The position numbers and the translations under genes are program-made. DNA of 64,000 nucleotides from Nitrospira japonica (lineage in GTDB: Bacteria; Nitrospirota; Nitrospiria; Nitrospirales; Nitrospiraceae): positions 1,304,876 to 1,368,875 of the forward strand of contig NZ_LT828648.1 of NCBI RefSeq assembly GCF_900169565.1, written 5' to 3'. This document shows positions 8,406-19,628 of the stretch, one piece after another. Under the pieces are notes generated by a model. That model had not been told where the DNA came from. It saw only the letters and a list, made by a program, of their open reading frames with translations, and searched no databases. Every line of letters begins with the position of its first letter. Positions within the stretch are counted from its first letter, which is position 1.

Positions 8406-9911
8406 TTACACCTTCGCGCTCAGAAACAGCGCGTTGCCGCGGCGATTGATCAGAATCAGGACATTGTCGCCCTTTTTGACGGCGGAGGAGACTTTCTCGA
8501 ATTCCTTCACCGACTTCACCGGCTGACGATTGATTTCGCGAATCACGTCGCCGGGCATCAACCCGGCCTTGTCCGCGCCGCTGTCCGGCGCGACGCCGGT
8601 CACGACCACTCCATGGGAGTGACCTTTCAGGCCCAATTCCTTGGCCATATCCCTGTCCAGATCCTGCACCGCCAAGCCGGCCAACGCATAGTTCTTGTCG
8701 GTCGACTCGGCTTTGGCGATCTTCGATGTGTCGGGCTGTTCCCCGATCGTGACCGTCACGTCTTGCTCATGACCGTCACGGACGACTTTGAGGGTCGTCT
8801 TGGCGCCCACTGCCGTTCTCGTGACCAGCCGTTGCAGAGCCACGGCGTCTTCCACCGGTGAGCCCTGATAGGACACGATCACGTCTCCCTGCTTGAGGCC
8901 TCCGCGATCGGCGGGGCTATCTTCTCTGACATCACTGACCAACGCGCCCTTGGCATCCTTGATTCCAAACGACGAGGCCAGGTCACCATTCAGATCCTGG
9001 ATGCCGATCCCCAGGAAGCCGCGCACGACTTTGCCGTTCTTGATCAGGCTGTCGTAAATCGGTTTGCTCATGCTGGTCGGGACGGCAAAGCCTACGCCCT
9101 GATAGCCGCCTGTCTGGGAAAAGATCGCGGTGTTGATCCCGACGAGTTCGCCCTTGGTGTTGACGAGTGCGCCGCCGGAATTTCCCGGATTGATGGCGGC
9201 GTCGGTCTGGATGAAATCCTCATATTGGGTGATCCCCATACGACCCCGACCCAGGGCGCTGACGATGCCGAGCGTGACGGTAGAGTTGAGGCCGAAGGGA
9301 TTCCCTACGGCCAGAACGTACTCACCGACCTGCAACTTTGAGGCATCGCCCCACATGACGCTCGGCAGGTTCTGCGCATCGATCTTGACGACCGCCAAGT
9401 CCGTCTTCGGATCGGTGCCGACGATCTTGCCCGTGAACTCCCGCTTGTCCGGCAGGGTCACGCTGACTTCCCGCGCTCCGTCGATCACGTGATTATTGGT
9501 CAGAATGTAGCCGTCGGCCGAAACGATGACACCCGAACCCTGTCCGCCTCCGCGATGTCCGCGGGGTTCCGGCGGACCTTGCGGTCCGCGGAATCCGCGT
9601 GGGCCGAACGGCGCGCCGAAGAATTCCTCCATTCGGTCGCGCGGCTCATCGGGGACGTTCCTGCCGTCCCCGCCCTTGTCCGTCAGGACCGTCGTAATGT
9701 TCACGACGGCGGGAGTCACGGCTTTGGCGACGTCCGTGAATCCGGCGGCGGGCATTGCGACAGGAACTGCCGTCGCCACCGGCGCGGCACTTGGTGATTC
9801 CGATGCGTGGGAAGCCATGAACGGCTGAGCGCCAAGAGTCAGGGTGGCGCCGAGCGCAACGGCGGCAACTGCAAGACCGGCTTTCCTGCCGAGTACATGA
9901 AACGACGACAT
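8406..9911 (-). CDS. degP: Periplasmic serine protease/chaperone of the HtrA (DegP/Do) family
   Basis: Degrades or refolds damaged envelope proteins. The 501-residue protein has a signal peptide (about 1-35), a trypsin-like domain with the complete triad H141 (TNNHVIDG), D171 and S245 (NPGNSGG), and two C-terminal PDZ domains (about 280-370 and 400-490). A glycine/proline/arginine-rich linker around residues 100-125 replaces the usual Q-linker. The start at 9911 is supported by AAGGAGG six bases upstream; an in-frame ATG 57 bases earlier lacks such support. The downstream neighbour in genome order is a sensor kinase/regulator pair on the same strand, suggesting envelope-stress control. Confidence 0.95.
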   Translation of the reverse strand: MSSFHVLGRKAGLAVAAVALGATLTLGAQPFMASHASESPSAAPVATAVPVAMPAAGFTDVAKAVTPAVVNITTVLTDKGGDGRNVPDEPRDRMEEFFGAPFGPRGFRGPQGPPEPRGHRGGGQGSGVIVSADGYILTNNHVIDGAREVSVTLPDKREFTGKIVGTDPKTDLAVVKIDAQNLPSVMWGDASKLQVGEYVLAVGNPFGLNSTVTLGIVSALGRGRMGITQYEDFIQTDAAINPGNSGGALVNTKGELVGINTAIFSQTGGYQGVGFAVPTSMSKPIYDSLIKNGKVVRGFLGIGIQDLNGDLASSFGIKDAKGALVSDVREDSPADRGGLKQGDVIVSYQGSPVEDAVALQRLVTRTAVGAKTTLKVVRDGHEQDVTVTIGEQPDTSKIAKAESTDKNYALAGLAVQDLDRDMAKELGLKGHSHGVVVTGVAPDSGADKAGLMPGDVIREINRQPVKSVKEFEKVSSAVKKGDNVLILINRRGNALFLSAKV

Positions 9912-10007
9912 AGCAACCTCCTTGCTGATAATGACCGGAAGATTGGTGATGCAGGAAGAGCGTAACAACCGGTAATGAGAAGTGGATTAGGAAGGAATTA
10001 AAAGGCG

Positions 10008-11399
10008 TTAAGCGAACGGCAACAGGACGGTAAAGGTCGACCCCTTGCCGAGGTCACTCTTGACCTCGATGCGGCCGTGATGTGAGTCGGCAATCCAGGC
10101 GCAAATCGACAGGCCGAGTCCGGTGCCTTTCTTGGTGTGCGCGCGCGCGTCGTCGGTGCGGTAGAACCGGCCGAAAATCCGCTCCAGATCGTCTGGACCG
10201 ATGCCGATGCCATGGTCGGTGACGACGATCTTGGCGTATCCGGGCACGGTGGTCATCGTGACCTCAACCGCGCCTCCCCGCCGGGAATATTTCACCGCAT
10301 TGTCCACCAGATTCAGAAACAATTCGCGCAGCCGCAGTTCATCCCCACGCACCACGATCGGCGTGATGGGCCCGAGGATGACTTGAACGTCCCGTTCCTG
10401 TCCCAAGAGGGAAGCTTGACGGGAGATGTCCTCGAGCAGGACGTCAAGGTTGACCGGCAGGTATTCCATCTTGACTTCACCCATGTCTGCTCTGGAAAGA
10501 AACAGCAGCTCATCGACGATGCGGGTCATGCGGTCGATCTCTTCCAAGGTGCTTTCCAGGACCACGGTGTAATCCGCCGCTTCGCGGGGCCGTCTCAAGG
10601 CGAGTTCCGTTTCTCCTTTCATGACGGTCAAAGGCGTCCGCAGTTCGTGGGACGCGTCGCTGCTGAATTGGCGGATCTGCCGGAAAGACGTTTCCAGTCG
10701 CGCGATCATGTTGTTGAAGGTGCCGGCCAGCCGGCCGATCTCGTCGGCCGACGTGGGAACGTTCAGCCGTTGCGTGAGGTCGCCCCCGGCGATCCGCTGC
10801 GCGGCCAGTGTGATGGCATCAACGGGACGGAGAGCTCGCCCCGCCAGGAACCAGCCGCCGGCAAGGGAAATGGTCAGGGCGACCGGCGTCGTGACCAACA
10901 GCACGAGCAACAGCCGGTTAAGAGTCTGTTCGACCGATTCCATCGACGTGCCGACCTGGACGATATACAGCAGATTGCTCCGATAGATGATCGGGACCGA
11001 GATCAGGCGCAGTGGAGGTTCCTTGGGATACTTGGCGGACTCGAAAATCGTCCGTCCGGTAAAGGCCACTTCCAGAGCCTGGCGGCTCAAGGGCAACTCG
11101 TGCTGCTTCACGTTCGGGGAGCGGATGGTGATGGTGCCGGACGGGCTGAAGATCTGGAAAAATTTGTCGATGCGCGCCAATTCGGGAAACTGGGACATCA
11201 ACTCTTCTTCGTTGATCAGCGGAAGAAACCCGCGCTCTTCGAGCGACCGCACTGCCGCCGCCGCGGTCTCTTCCAACGATTGATCGACGGAGTCTCTGAG
11301 GTTGCGGGCGGTCACCAGGTACAGCACGGTCGAAAAAATGATGAGCACGAGCGCCAGGGCGCTGCCGTACCAGAGGGTGAGGCGAAGGCGCAGCGGCAT
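10008..11399 (-). CDS. Two-component sensor histidine kinase
   Basis: Membrane kinase that phosphorylates the adjacent OmpR-type regulator. Of 463 residues, TM1 spans about 11-30, a periplasmic sensor domain 31-160, TM2 162-188, HAMP 185-238, then the HisKA motif SSDASHELRTPL with phospho-acceptor H251, followed by N, G1 (DHGIGIG), F (FYR) and G2 (GTGLGLS) boxes of the ATPase domain. AGAGGA precedes the ATG. The gene follows its regulator after a 176-base gap that holds a 57-codon ORF whose TGA overlaps this ATG. The ligand is unknown; proximity to the HtrA gene suggests envelope stress. Confidence 0.93.
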   Translation of the reverse strand: MPLRLRLTLWYGSALALVLIIFSTVLYLVTARNLRDSVDQSLEETAAAAVRSLEERGFLPLINEEELMSQFPELARIDKFFQIFSPSGTITIRSPNVKQHELPLSRQALEVAFTGRTIFESAKYPKEPPLRLISVPIIYRSNLLYIVQVGTSMESVEQTLNRLLLVLLVTTPVALTISLAGGWFLAGRALRPVDAITLAAQRIAGGDLTQRLNVPTSADEIGRLAGTFNNMIARLETSFRQIRQFSSDASHELRTPLTVMKGETELALRRPREAADYTVVLESTLEEIDRMTRIVDELLFLSRADMGEVKMEYLPVNLDVLLEDISRQASLLGQERDVQVILGPITPIVVRGDELRLRELFLNLVDNAVKYSRRGGAVEVTMTTVPGYAKIVVTDHGIGIGPDDLERIFGRFYRTDDARAHTKKGTGLGLSICAWIADSHHGRIEVKSDLGKGSTFTVLLPFA

Positions 11400-11572
11400 C
11401 AGCGGGTTCCTCTGGAAGGACCGCCTGGGGAGTCTGTCCGGTCACGGGCGGGTTCGCCCGGCGGCGCGCCGCGCAGTACGATCATGGGTGCCGTCATACG
11501 CACGGAAGGCGGAGAACAATGACGTACGGTTCGTTGTCTCGGGACTTGCGAACGGGCCGACGCACCAGCCAT
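11399..11572 (-). CDS. Candidate 57-residue ORF filling the regulator-kinase gap
   Basis: An ATG at 11572, three bases after the response regulator stop, opens a 58-codon frame that ends in TGA overlapping the kinase ATG (TGATG). The product would be Arg/Pro/Ser-rich without a membrane segment or known motif. AAGG lies about eleven bases before the ATG. The exact fit at both ends suggests translational coupling, either through a real small protein or simply through ribosome transit. The base composition is as GC-rich as the surrounding DNA, so a chance ORF remains possible. Confidence 0.35.
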   Translation of the reverse strand: MAGASARSQVPRQRTVRHCSPPSVRMTAPMIVLRGAPPGEPARDRTDSPGGPSRGTR

Positions 11573-11575
11573 GTT

Positions 11576-12247
11576 CTAGTCGGCCTTGAGCATGTAGCCG
11601 CTTCCCCGGATCGTGTGAATGAGCTTCTTGGTGCGCCCCCGATCGATCTTGTTCCGCAAATAATTTACGTAGACGTCGATGACGTTGGTGAACGTATCGA
11701 AGTCCTGATTCCACACGTGTTCGGAGATCATCGGACGGGTGAGGACGCGTCCGCCGTGCCGCATGAGATATTCGAGCAGGGCATATTCCTTGAGGGTCAA
11801 GTCGATGCGTTGCCCCCCTCTGGTGACCTCGCGCGTCGCCGGATTCAGCACCAGGTCGTCGATCTGCAGGACCCCGGGGCTGTCCGTGGCTCCTCGGCGC
11901 AGCAGTGCGCGGATTCTGGCCAGCAGTTCGTCGATCGCAAAGGGTTTGGTCAGGTAATCGTCGGCGCCGGCGTCGAGGCCTTTCACGCGTTGATCGACCT
12001 GTGATTGAGCGGTCAGAATGAGGATGGGCGTCTGGATCCGTTCGCGGCGGACGGCTCTCAGGATGTCGAGACCGGACAGCGAGGGGAGCATCAAGTCGAC
12101 GACGATGGTGTCATAACTCGTCCCCAGCGCCATTTCGAGCCCCTTGGCGCCGTCTTCGCACAAGTCGACTGCGTAACTTTCCTCTTCGAGCGCGCGCTTG
12201 ATGAAGCAGCCGACTTTGGTTTCATCTTCGATGACTAAAATACGCAT
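11576..12247 (-). CDS. OmpR/PhoB-type response regulator
   Basis: DNA-binding regulator paired with the histidine kinase downstream. The 223-residue protein has a receiver domain (1-118) with the acidic pocket ED at 7-8, phospho-acceptor D51 and K101 (LTKPF), and a winged-helix output domain (about 125-222; LTLKEYALLEYLMRHGG and the recognition region ending in TIRGSGYML). There is no ribosome binding site before the ATG, and a TATAAT box ends only 12 bases upstream, so the mRNA probably has a leader of a few bases. Target genes are unknown, with the degP-like gene an obvious candidate. Confidence 0.94.
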   Translation of the reverse strand: MRILVIEDETKVGCFIKRALEEESYAVDLCEDGAKGLEMALGTSYDTIVVDLMLPSLSGLDILRAVRRERIQTPILILTAQSQVDQRVKGLDAGADDYLTKPFAIDELLARIRALLRRGATDSPGVLQIDDLVLNPATREVTRGGQRIDLTLKEYALLEYLMRHGGRVLTRPMISEHVWNQDFDTFTNVIDVYVNYLRNKIDRGRTKKLIHTIRGSGYMLKAD

Positions 12248-12259
12248 GGGTGGTGACAG

Positions 12260-12268
12260 ATTATAGCA
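12260..12268 (-). promoter_or_regulatory. Extended -10 promoter of the response regulator gene
   Basis: Minus-strand TGCTATAAT: consensus TATAAT (12260-12265) preceded by the extended -10 element TGn (12266-12268). No matching -35 hexamer is visible. The predicted transcription start near 12253 leaves about six bases before the ATG. Confidence 0.6.
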
Positions 12269-12399
12269 AAACCTCCCGTTCGCGATCTTCAGGCATGGAA
12301 CGATCGTGACGGAACACTTGGAGAAGCAGGGGGCGTCGTGATACTCTCACTCCGTACGTCCGAACCGCGACAATTCTCTCAAAGAGGCGAATCACTTCC

Positions 12400-15282
<2,883 letters not shown>

Positions 15283-15472
15283 CGGATCACGAGCGTCTGT
15301 CCATGTGTGTCCGGAGTCTCTGCGGCGCTCCGGCTGCAGGGTCATCCTTCCGGTCTCTCGTCTCTCCCTCCATTCGGATCCCCGTATAGCAACCGCCCGG
15401 CCGGCCTTGCCCAGCCTCCGGTTATGGCAGTAGGGTGTGTGATACAGGACCTTTGCCGCAAGGGAGGCTTTC
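15283..15472. other. Gap after gcvP with a weak hairpin
   Basis: The 190-base gap contains CCGGAG (15311-15316) facing CTCCGG (15328-15333), a six-pair stem without a T-run. It may attenuate read-through from gcvP. I see no gene and no convincing promoter here. Confidence 0.3.
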
Positions 15473-16792
15473 ATGGCCATGATCAATCGTCGACGCTTTC
15501 TGATTCAAACAGGCCTTGCAGTCGGATCTGCCGTCTTGGCCCGTCAGGCCGCCCTGGCCATGCCTGAAACGGTTCAGGTGCCCGTTTCCGCCGGGTCGAA
15601 TTGGCAGAGTGTGCGGGCGCAATTCCCGCTGGCTCCGGGACTTATCCATCTGGCGGGATTTTTCCTGGCTTCCCATCCACTGCCCGTGAGGCAGGCCATC
15701 GAACGACATCGCCAAGGACTCGATGCGGATCCGATCGGATACTGGTTTGAGCATGAGGCTAAGCAAGACGCCGCAGTACTTCAGGCGGCGGCCGGTTACT
15801 TGGACGTAGACCCGACGGAAATCGCGCTGACCGACAGCACGACGATGGGACTCGGTCTGCTCTATGGCGGGCTCAAGCTCGGCAAAGAACAGGAAATCCT
15901 GACCACCACGCACGACCATTATTCGACGGAAACCTCATTGAATCTGCGGGCGGCTCGCACCGGCGCAATCGTGCGACGGATTCCGCTCTATCAGGACTTG
16001 CGCGCCGTCAGCCGAGACCATCTGGTCGAAACTCTTGTCAGGAATGTCCGGCCCCGTACCAGGATCGTGGCGGTGACGTGGGTGCATTCCAGCACGGGGC
16101 TCAAGCTGCCGATTGGCGAGATGGCCCGGGCGTTAAAAGCATTGAATGCCTCGCGGGCAGAAGAAGATCGGATCATCTTCTGCGTCGACGGCGTGCATGC
16201 GCTGGGTGTCGAAGATATTCGACTCGGTGAGGTGGGGTGCGATTTCTTCATCGCCGGAACGCATAAGTGGATGTTCGGGCCGCGTGGCACTGGGCTCGTG
16301 TGGGGGCGGAAAGACGCCTGGCCTATCGCTCAGGCCATCATTCCCACGTTCAACACGGAAGCCTACGACATGTGGATGAAGACGATTCCGCAAAGAGACT
16401 TGCCGCAATCCATCTACATGACGCCGGGTGGCTTCCATTCCTTTGAACATCGGTGGGCGCTGGACGAGGCCTTCAAGTTCCATCAAGCGCTGGGCAAGGC
16501 GCGTGTGACACAGCGCATCTACGAACTGAATCAGCAAGTGAAGGAAGGGCTTGCGACCATGCCGCACGTCACGCTCCATACGCCGTTGTCGCAGGATGTG
16601 TCGGCGGGGATCGTGTGTTTCGAGGTGGCCGGCTTGCCGCCCCAATCGGTCGTGAAGAAGTTACGCGAAAAGGGGATCATCGGCAGCGTGACACCGTATG
16701 CCACACAGTATGTGCGGCTGGCGCCGGGGCTTCTGAATCAGCGGGATGAAATCGACAAAGTGCTCGCAGAAATTCGCCGCCTTCGCGGGTAG
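15473..16792 (+). CDS. Tat-exported class V aminotransferase-fold PLP enzyme
   Basis: A 439-residue PLP-dependent enzyme related to isopenicillin-N epimerase and cysteine desulfurase-like proteins. The N-terminus (NRRRFLIQTGLAVGSAVLA) is a twin-arginine signal ending near residue 30, so it should be exported folded with its cofactor. The catalytic core has the PLP lysine K265 in IAGTHKWMFGPRGTG, a cofactor-binding aspartate in FCVDGVHA, and the TDSTTMGL phosphate-binding region. GGGAGG upstream supports the ATG at 15473; another ATG two codons later is possible. It follows gcvP but is probably transcribed separately. The substrate is unknown. Confidence 0.88.
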   Translation: MAMINRRRFLIQTGLAVGSAVLARQAALAMPETVQVPVSAGSNWQSVRAQFPLAPGLIHLAGFFLASHPLPVRQAIERHRQGLDADPIGYWFEHEAKQDAAVLQAAAGYLDVDPTEIALTDSTTMGLGLLYGGLKLGKEQEILTTTHDHYSTETSLNLRAARTGAIVRRIPLYQDLRAVSRDHLVETLVRNVRPRTRIVAVTWVHSSTGLKLPIGEMARALKALNASRAEEDRIIFCVDGVHALGVEDIRLGEVGCDFFIAGTHKWMFGPRGTGLVWGRKDAWPIAQAIIPTFNTEAYDMWMKTIPQRDLPQSIYMTPGGFHSFEHRWALDEAFKFHQALGKARVTQRIYELNQQVKEGLATMPHVTLHTPLSQDVSAGIVCFEVAGLPPQSVVKKLREKGIIGSVTPYATQYVRLAPGLLNQRDEIDKVLAEIRRLRG

Positions 16793-16794
16793 CG

Positions 16795-16826
16795 GGGAGA
16801 AATCTTGGCAGTTGCGGGTTTCTCCC
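16795..16826 (+). terminator. Inverted repeat downstream of the PLP-enzyme gene
   Basis: GGGAGAAA (16795-16802) and TTTCTCCC (16819-16826) form a perfect eight-pair stem with a 16-base loop, two bases after the stop codon. No T-run follows, so this is either a weak terminator or an mRNA-stabilising hairpin. Confidence 0.45.
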
Positions 16827-16917
16827 ACGCCGGCTCCCCTCCTTTGGGGCATTGTGATCAGTCCGTGTTTGGGCGATAAAAAAGGGACAGGAAACGACGG
16901 GAGCGAGGCCTCCGATC

Positions 16918-17142
16918 ATGTCCCAAATTCTGAATCTCAGCGAACACACCAGCGACGACGAACTGCAGCGCTTGACCACCCTGCTGCTCTTTCATCTTGT
17001 CGAACTCTGCGGAGGGCAGGTGCAATTCAAGATGGAAGACGCGTTGCGCGTGAGGAGCAGTTTGACCACCAAGATGGTGCAGATGCAGGTGGGTGACGAA
17101 GTCAGGCTGCGCATCATTGACCGTCTGCCTGAATTGCAGTAA
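16918..17142 (+). CDS. Small conserved-looking hypothetical protein (74 residues)
   Basis: A small soluble protein with an amphipathic helical first half (SDDELQRLTTLLLFHLVELCGG) and a basic second half. No signal peptide and no known motif. Residue use is balanced (Leu, Val, Glu, Gln), unlike chance ORFs here, which are Arg-rich. A purine-rich GGGAGCGAGG lies 7-16 bases before the ATG. It stands alone between the exported PLP enzyme and the 374-base gap before arfB. Function unknown. Confidence 0.55.
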   Translation: MSQILNLSEHTSDDELQRLTTLLLFHLVELCGGQVQFKMEDALRVRSSLTTKMVQMQVGDEVRLRIIDRLPELQ

Positions 17143-17516
17143 CAGGCTGTTGAACAAGCCCGCCGGCTCGTTCTCGCCCCGCTCAGCGACTCAGTAGCGA
17201 AAAACTACACTGAGGCGAGTACCTATCCTCTCGCATGTGATCGAAGCTGAACGGTTCAAGCGAGGCTCGGTGTGGAGTGCGTGTGGATTCGCCCCGCTCG
17301 CCGAGCCACCCACATGGACTAGTCAGTCCAAGCTATCAACCCGATAAGACCTCCTGTTCAATACAGCGGGACAGGTGGCCTGCTTGTGAAAAAGGGGGTC
17401 ACGTGAAAGAATGCGAGGCCCTTTGTGTCTTGAAGATCAGAATATTTCCTGAGGCGATACCGTCTGATCAAGATCGTCAACGATGCAGTAGGACATCACC
17501 CAGAGAATTGGACGAT
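17143..17516. repeat. Gene-free stretch with a possible decayed interspersed repeat
   Basis: The 374 bases between the 74-residue ORF and arfB contain no convincing gene. The left part, beginning CAGGCTGTTGAACAAG at 17143, resembles a palindromic intergenic repeat type that I recall from Nitrospira genomes. Within it CTCAGT (17190-17195) pairs with ACTGAG (17209-17214) around an A-rich loop. The frame upstream of arfB stays open to 17277 but has no start context. Copy number elsewhere cannot be checked from this window. Confidence 0.35.
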
Positions 17517-17927
17517 ATGCTTCAGATCTCGTCCCACGTCATCATTCCCGACTCCGAGATCGAGATCCACGCCGTGCGGTCGCAGGGGGCGGGAGGGCAG
17601 CATGTCAACAAAGTGTCGTCGGCCATCCATCTGCGATTTGATATCGCCGCGTCGTCGCTGCCGCCGTTCTATAAGGAAGCGCTGCTCAAGCTACACGATC
17701 ACCGCATTTCGAGCGACGGGATGATTACGATCAAGGCGCAGGAACATCGCAGTCAGGAGCAGAATCGAGAAGGGGCGTTGACCCGCCTGCGCGTGCTGAT
17801 TCAAAGCGTGGCGATCCCGCGCAAGAAGCGAAGGGCGACGAAACCCACGAGGACGTCAAAAGAGCGGCGAATGGACAGCAAGACAAAACGAGGCAGGTTG
17901 AAGGAACTCAGGCGAAGGCTTGAATGA
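17517..17927 (+). CDS. arfB: Ribosome-rescue peptidyl-tRNA hydrolase ArfB (YaeJ)
   Basis: Release-factor-like hydrolase that frees ribosomes stalled on truncated mRNA without a stop codon. The 136-residue protein has the catalytic GGQ motif in [16 protein letters not shown] (about residues 21-36) but no codon-recognition domain, and ends in a strongly basic tail ([16 protein letters not shown] and beyond) that in ArfB inserts into the empty mRNA tunnel. The ATG at 17517 gives the usual family length (E. coli 140); the open frame extends upstream to 17277 without conserved sequence. Cytoplasmic. It converges on fabI. Confidence 0.93.
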   Translation: MLQISSHVIIPDSEIEIHAVRSQGAGGQHVNKVSSAIHLRFDIAASSLPPFYKEALLKLHDHRISSDGMITIKAQEHRSQEQNREGALTRLRVLIQSVAIPRKKRRATKPTRTSKERRMDSKTKRGRLKELRRRLE

Positions 17928-17991
17928 GGACTTCCCATTACGAGGGAGAGGACACCGCCAGGTGACTTGCGCCGAAGCTCGGGTCCCGTCC

Positions 17992-18771
17992 TCACTCCAT
18001 TGAAACGAGCGAACCGAGAATGTGATAGCCGCCGTCCACGTAGATCACCTCTCCGGTAATTCCACGGCCCAGCGGACTGATGAGAAACAGTGCGGTGTCA
18101 CCCACCTCTCCTTGTTCCGTGGCACGGCGAAGCGGGGCAAACTCCTTGTGGTGGTCCACCATCTTGCTGATGCCGGATACGCCGCGTGCGGCGAGAGTCT
18201 TGATGGGGCCGGCCGAGATGGCATTGACGCGAATGTTTTTGGGCCCGAGGTCGTGTGCAAGATAACGAACCGTCGATTCCAGCGCAGCCTTGGCAACGCC
18301 CATGACGTTGTAGTGTTGGACCACCCGTTCGGCGCCGAGATACGTGAGGGTGACAATCGAGCCCCCATTGCTCATCAGCGGCAGGGCTGCTCGCGTCACG
18401 GCGACGAGGGAGTAGGCGCTGACGTCCAGAGCGGTGGCAAATCCCTGTCGCGTCGTATTGACGAACCGGCCGGTCAGTTCCTCCCGTGGCGCGAAGGCGA
18501 CCGAGTGAACAAGAAAATCCAGGCTGCCGACTTCTTGTTGCACCTGCTGCATGAGGGTGGAAATCTGTGCGTCATCGCCAACGTCGCAGGGGAAGGCTTT
18601 GGCCCCCGGCATGGTGGCGACTAATTCCTCGACGTTTTCCTTGAGGCGCTCATTTTGATAGTTGAACATGAGCCGAGCCCCCTGGCCGGCGGCGGACTGC
18701 GCGATCGCCCACGCGATGCTGTGCTTATTGGCGACGCCGACTATGAGTCCTGTTTTTCCATTCAGTAACAT
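17992..18771 (-). CDS. fabI: Enoyl-[acyl-carrier-protein] reductase (FabI)
   Basis: Reduces trans-2-enoyl-ACP with NAD(P)H, the last step of each fatty-acid elongation cycle. The 259-residue SDR protein has the altered nucleotide-binding motif GVANKHSIAWAIA (about 12-24) typical of FabI and the catalytic set Y144 (TYLG), Y154 and K161 (YNVMGVAK). AGGAGA lies upstream of the ATG. It is a stand-alone gene convergent with arfB. FabI is the target of triclosan and related inhibitors in other bacteria; the key tyrosines are conserved here. Confidence 0.96.
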   Translation of the reverse strand: MLLNGKTGLIVGVANKHSIAWAIAQSAAGQGARLMFNYQNERLKENVEELVATMPGAKAFPCDVGDDAQISTLMQQVQQEVGSLDFLVHSVAFAPREELTGRFVNTTRQGFATALDVSAYSLVAVTRAALPLMSNGGSIVTLTYLGAERVVQHYNVMGVAKAALESTVRYLAHDLGPKNIRVNAISAGPIKTLAARGVSGISKMVDHHKEFAPLRRATEQGEVGDTALFLISPLGRGITGEVIYVDGGYHILGSLVSME

Positions 18772-18903
18772 CGTGGGCTACTCTCCTGGTTACTCGCTGA
18801 CAGACCATCTGCGTCCCGGAGACGCGTCGACGGGACGGCGCGAAGCCGAGTCGGAACATAGCATGATCGAGACGAGTTGTTCCAGGCTAGGGTGCGGACG
18901 AGA

Positions 18904-19545
18904 CTAGCGGCTGGTATCGGCGGCGGCATGGAGTTGGGCCATGACCCGTTTCGCTTCCGGAATAAAATCGTCTCGATGCTGCGCTTCGGCAAGCGCGAGA
19001 GCCTCCGATGCGAGAACGATGGCTTCATTGTGGCGACCGCGTGCGCAGTAGCTTTTCGCAAGACTTAAACGGGCATTGACGGCAGTCGGCTCACCGGCGA
19101 TCACGCGGCGAAGCAGCTGCTCTCCCGTGTCCGGATTCCCACCCAGCATGGCGGGGAGTCTGACGAGGAAGGTGCCTTTTGCGGAGAGGGCATCGAGATG
19201 ATCGGGTGCGAGTTCGATGGTGCGGTCCAATTCCTTCATCATGCGGCGAAACCCCAGCACCGAGCCCAGGCTCATTTCTCCATCCAGGCGCATCAGTTCG
19301 CCGAGGCTGCAAAAGAGGGCGAAATGGGCGTCCGGAGATTTGTCATCTAAGGAAACGGCTTGCTCTCCCAAGCGCTGACCCTTTTCGAAATGAGTCAGGC
19401 GCAGTGCCCGCTCCTGGGCGATCCGGCCCAGATGACATTCATCCAGTGATTGACGGATGAGGGTGCGCAATTCTGGCTGCGCCTGTACGGGGTCGGCCTG
19501 CCAGGGAACAAGGACAAGAAGTATTAGGAGGTAGGACACGATCAT
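18904..19545 (-). CDS. Exported TPR-like protein
   Basis: A 213-residue protein with an N-terminal signal peptide (MIVSYLLILLVLVPWQADPVQAQ) and helical repeats resembling tetratricopeptide motifs: FEKGQRLGEQAVSLDDKSPDAH, LDRTIELAPDHLDALSAKG and AVNARLSLAKSYCARGRHNEA. Likely periplasmic, mediating protein contacts. I place the start at 19545 because the frame upstream of it (to 19632) encodes a Pro/Ser/Arg-rich stretch ahead of the hydrophobic segment. The neighbouring mug gene lies upstream on the same strand, its stop at 19629. The binding partner is unknown. Confidence 0.8.
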   Translation of the reverse strand: MIVSYLLILLVLVPWQADPVQAQPELRTLIRQSLDECHLGRIAQERALRLTHFEKGQRLGEQAVSLDDKSPDAHFALFCSLGELMRLDGEMSLGSVLGFRRMMKELDRTIELAPDHLDALSAKGTFLVRLPAMLGGNPDTGEQLLRRVIAGEPTAVNARLSLAKSYCARGRHNEAIVLASEALALAEAQHRDDFIPEAKRVMAQLHAAADTSR

Positions 19546-19628
19546 ACGCCGCCCGCTGGAAGAAAGAGCTGGGGAAATATACAGGAAAGAAGGAGCGGGT
19601 GCCAAGAGAAAGCGACCGGGCTCGTGGC

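Noticed and set aside
10137-11522. 461-codon plus-strand ORF opposite the histidine kinase
   Set aside because: The kinase on the other strand has all expected motifs; the antisense product is low-complexity Arg/Gln/Asp.
12248-12399. Glycine riboswitch upstream of gcvP
   Set aside because: No tandem aptamer-like conserved core is visible and the 152-base gap also holds the divergent promoter.
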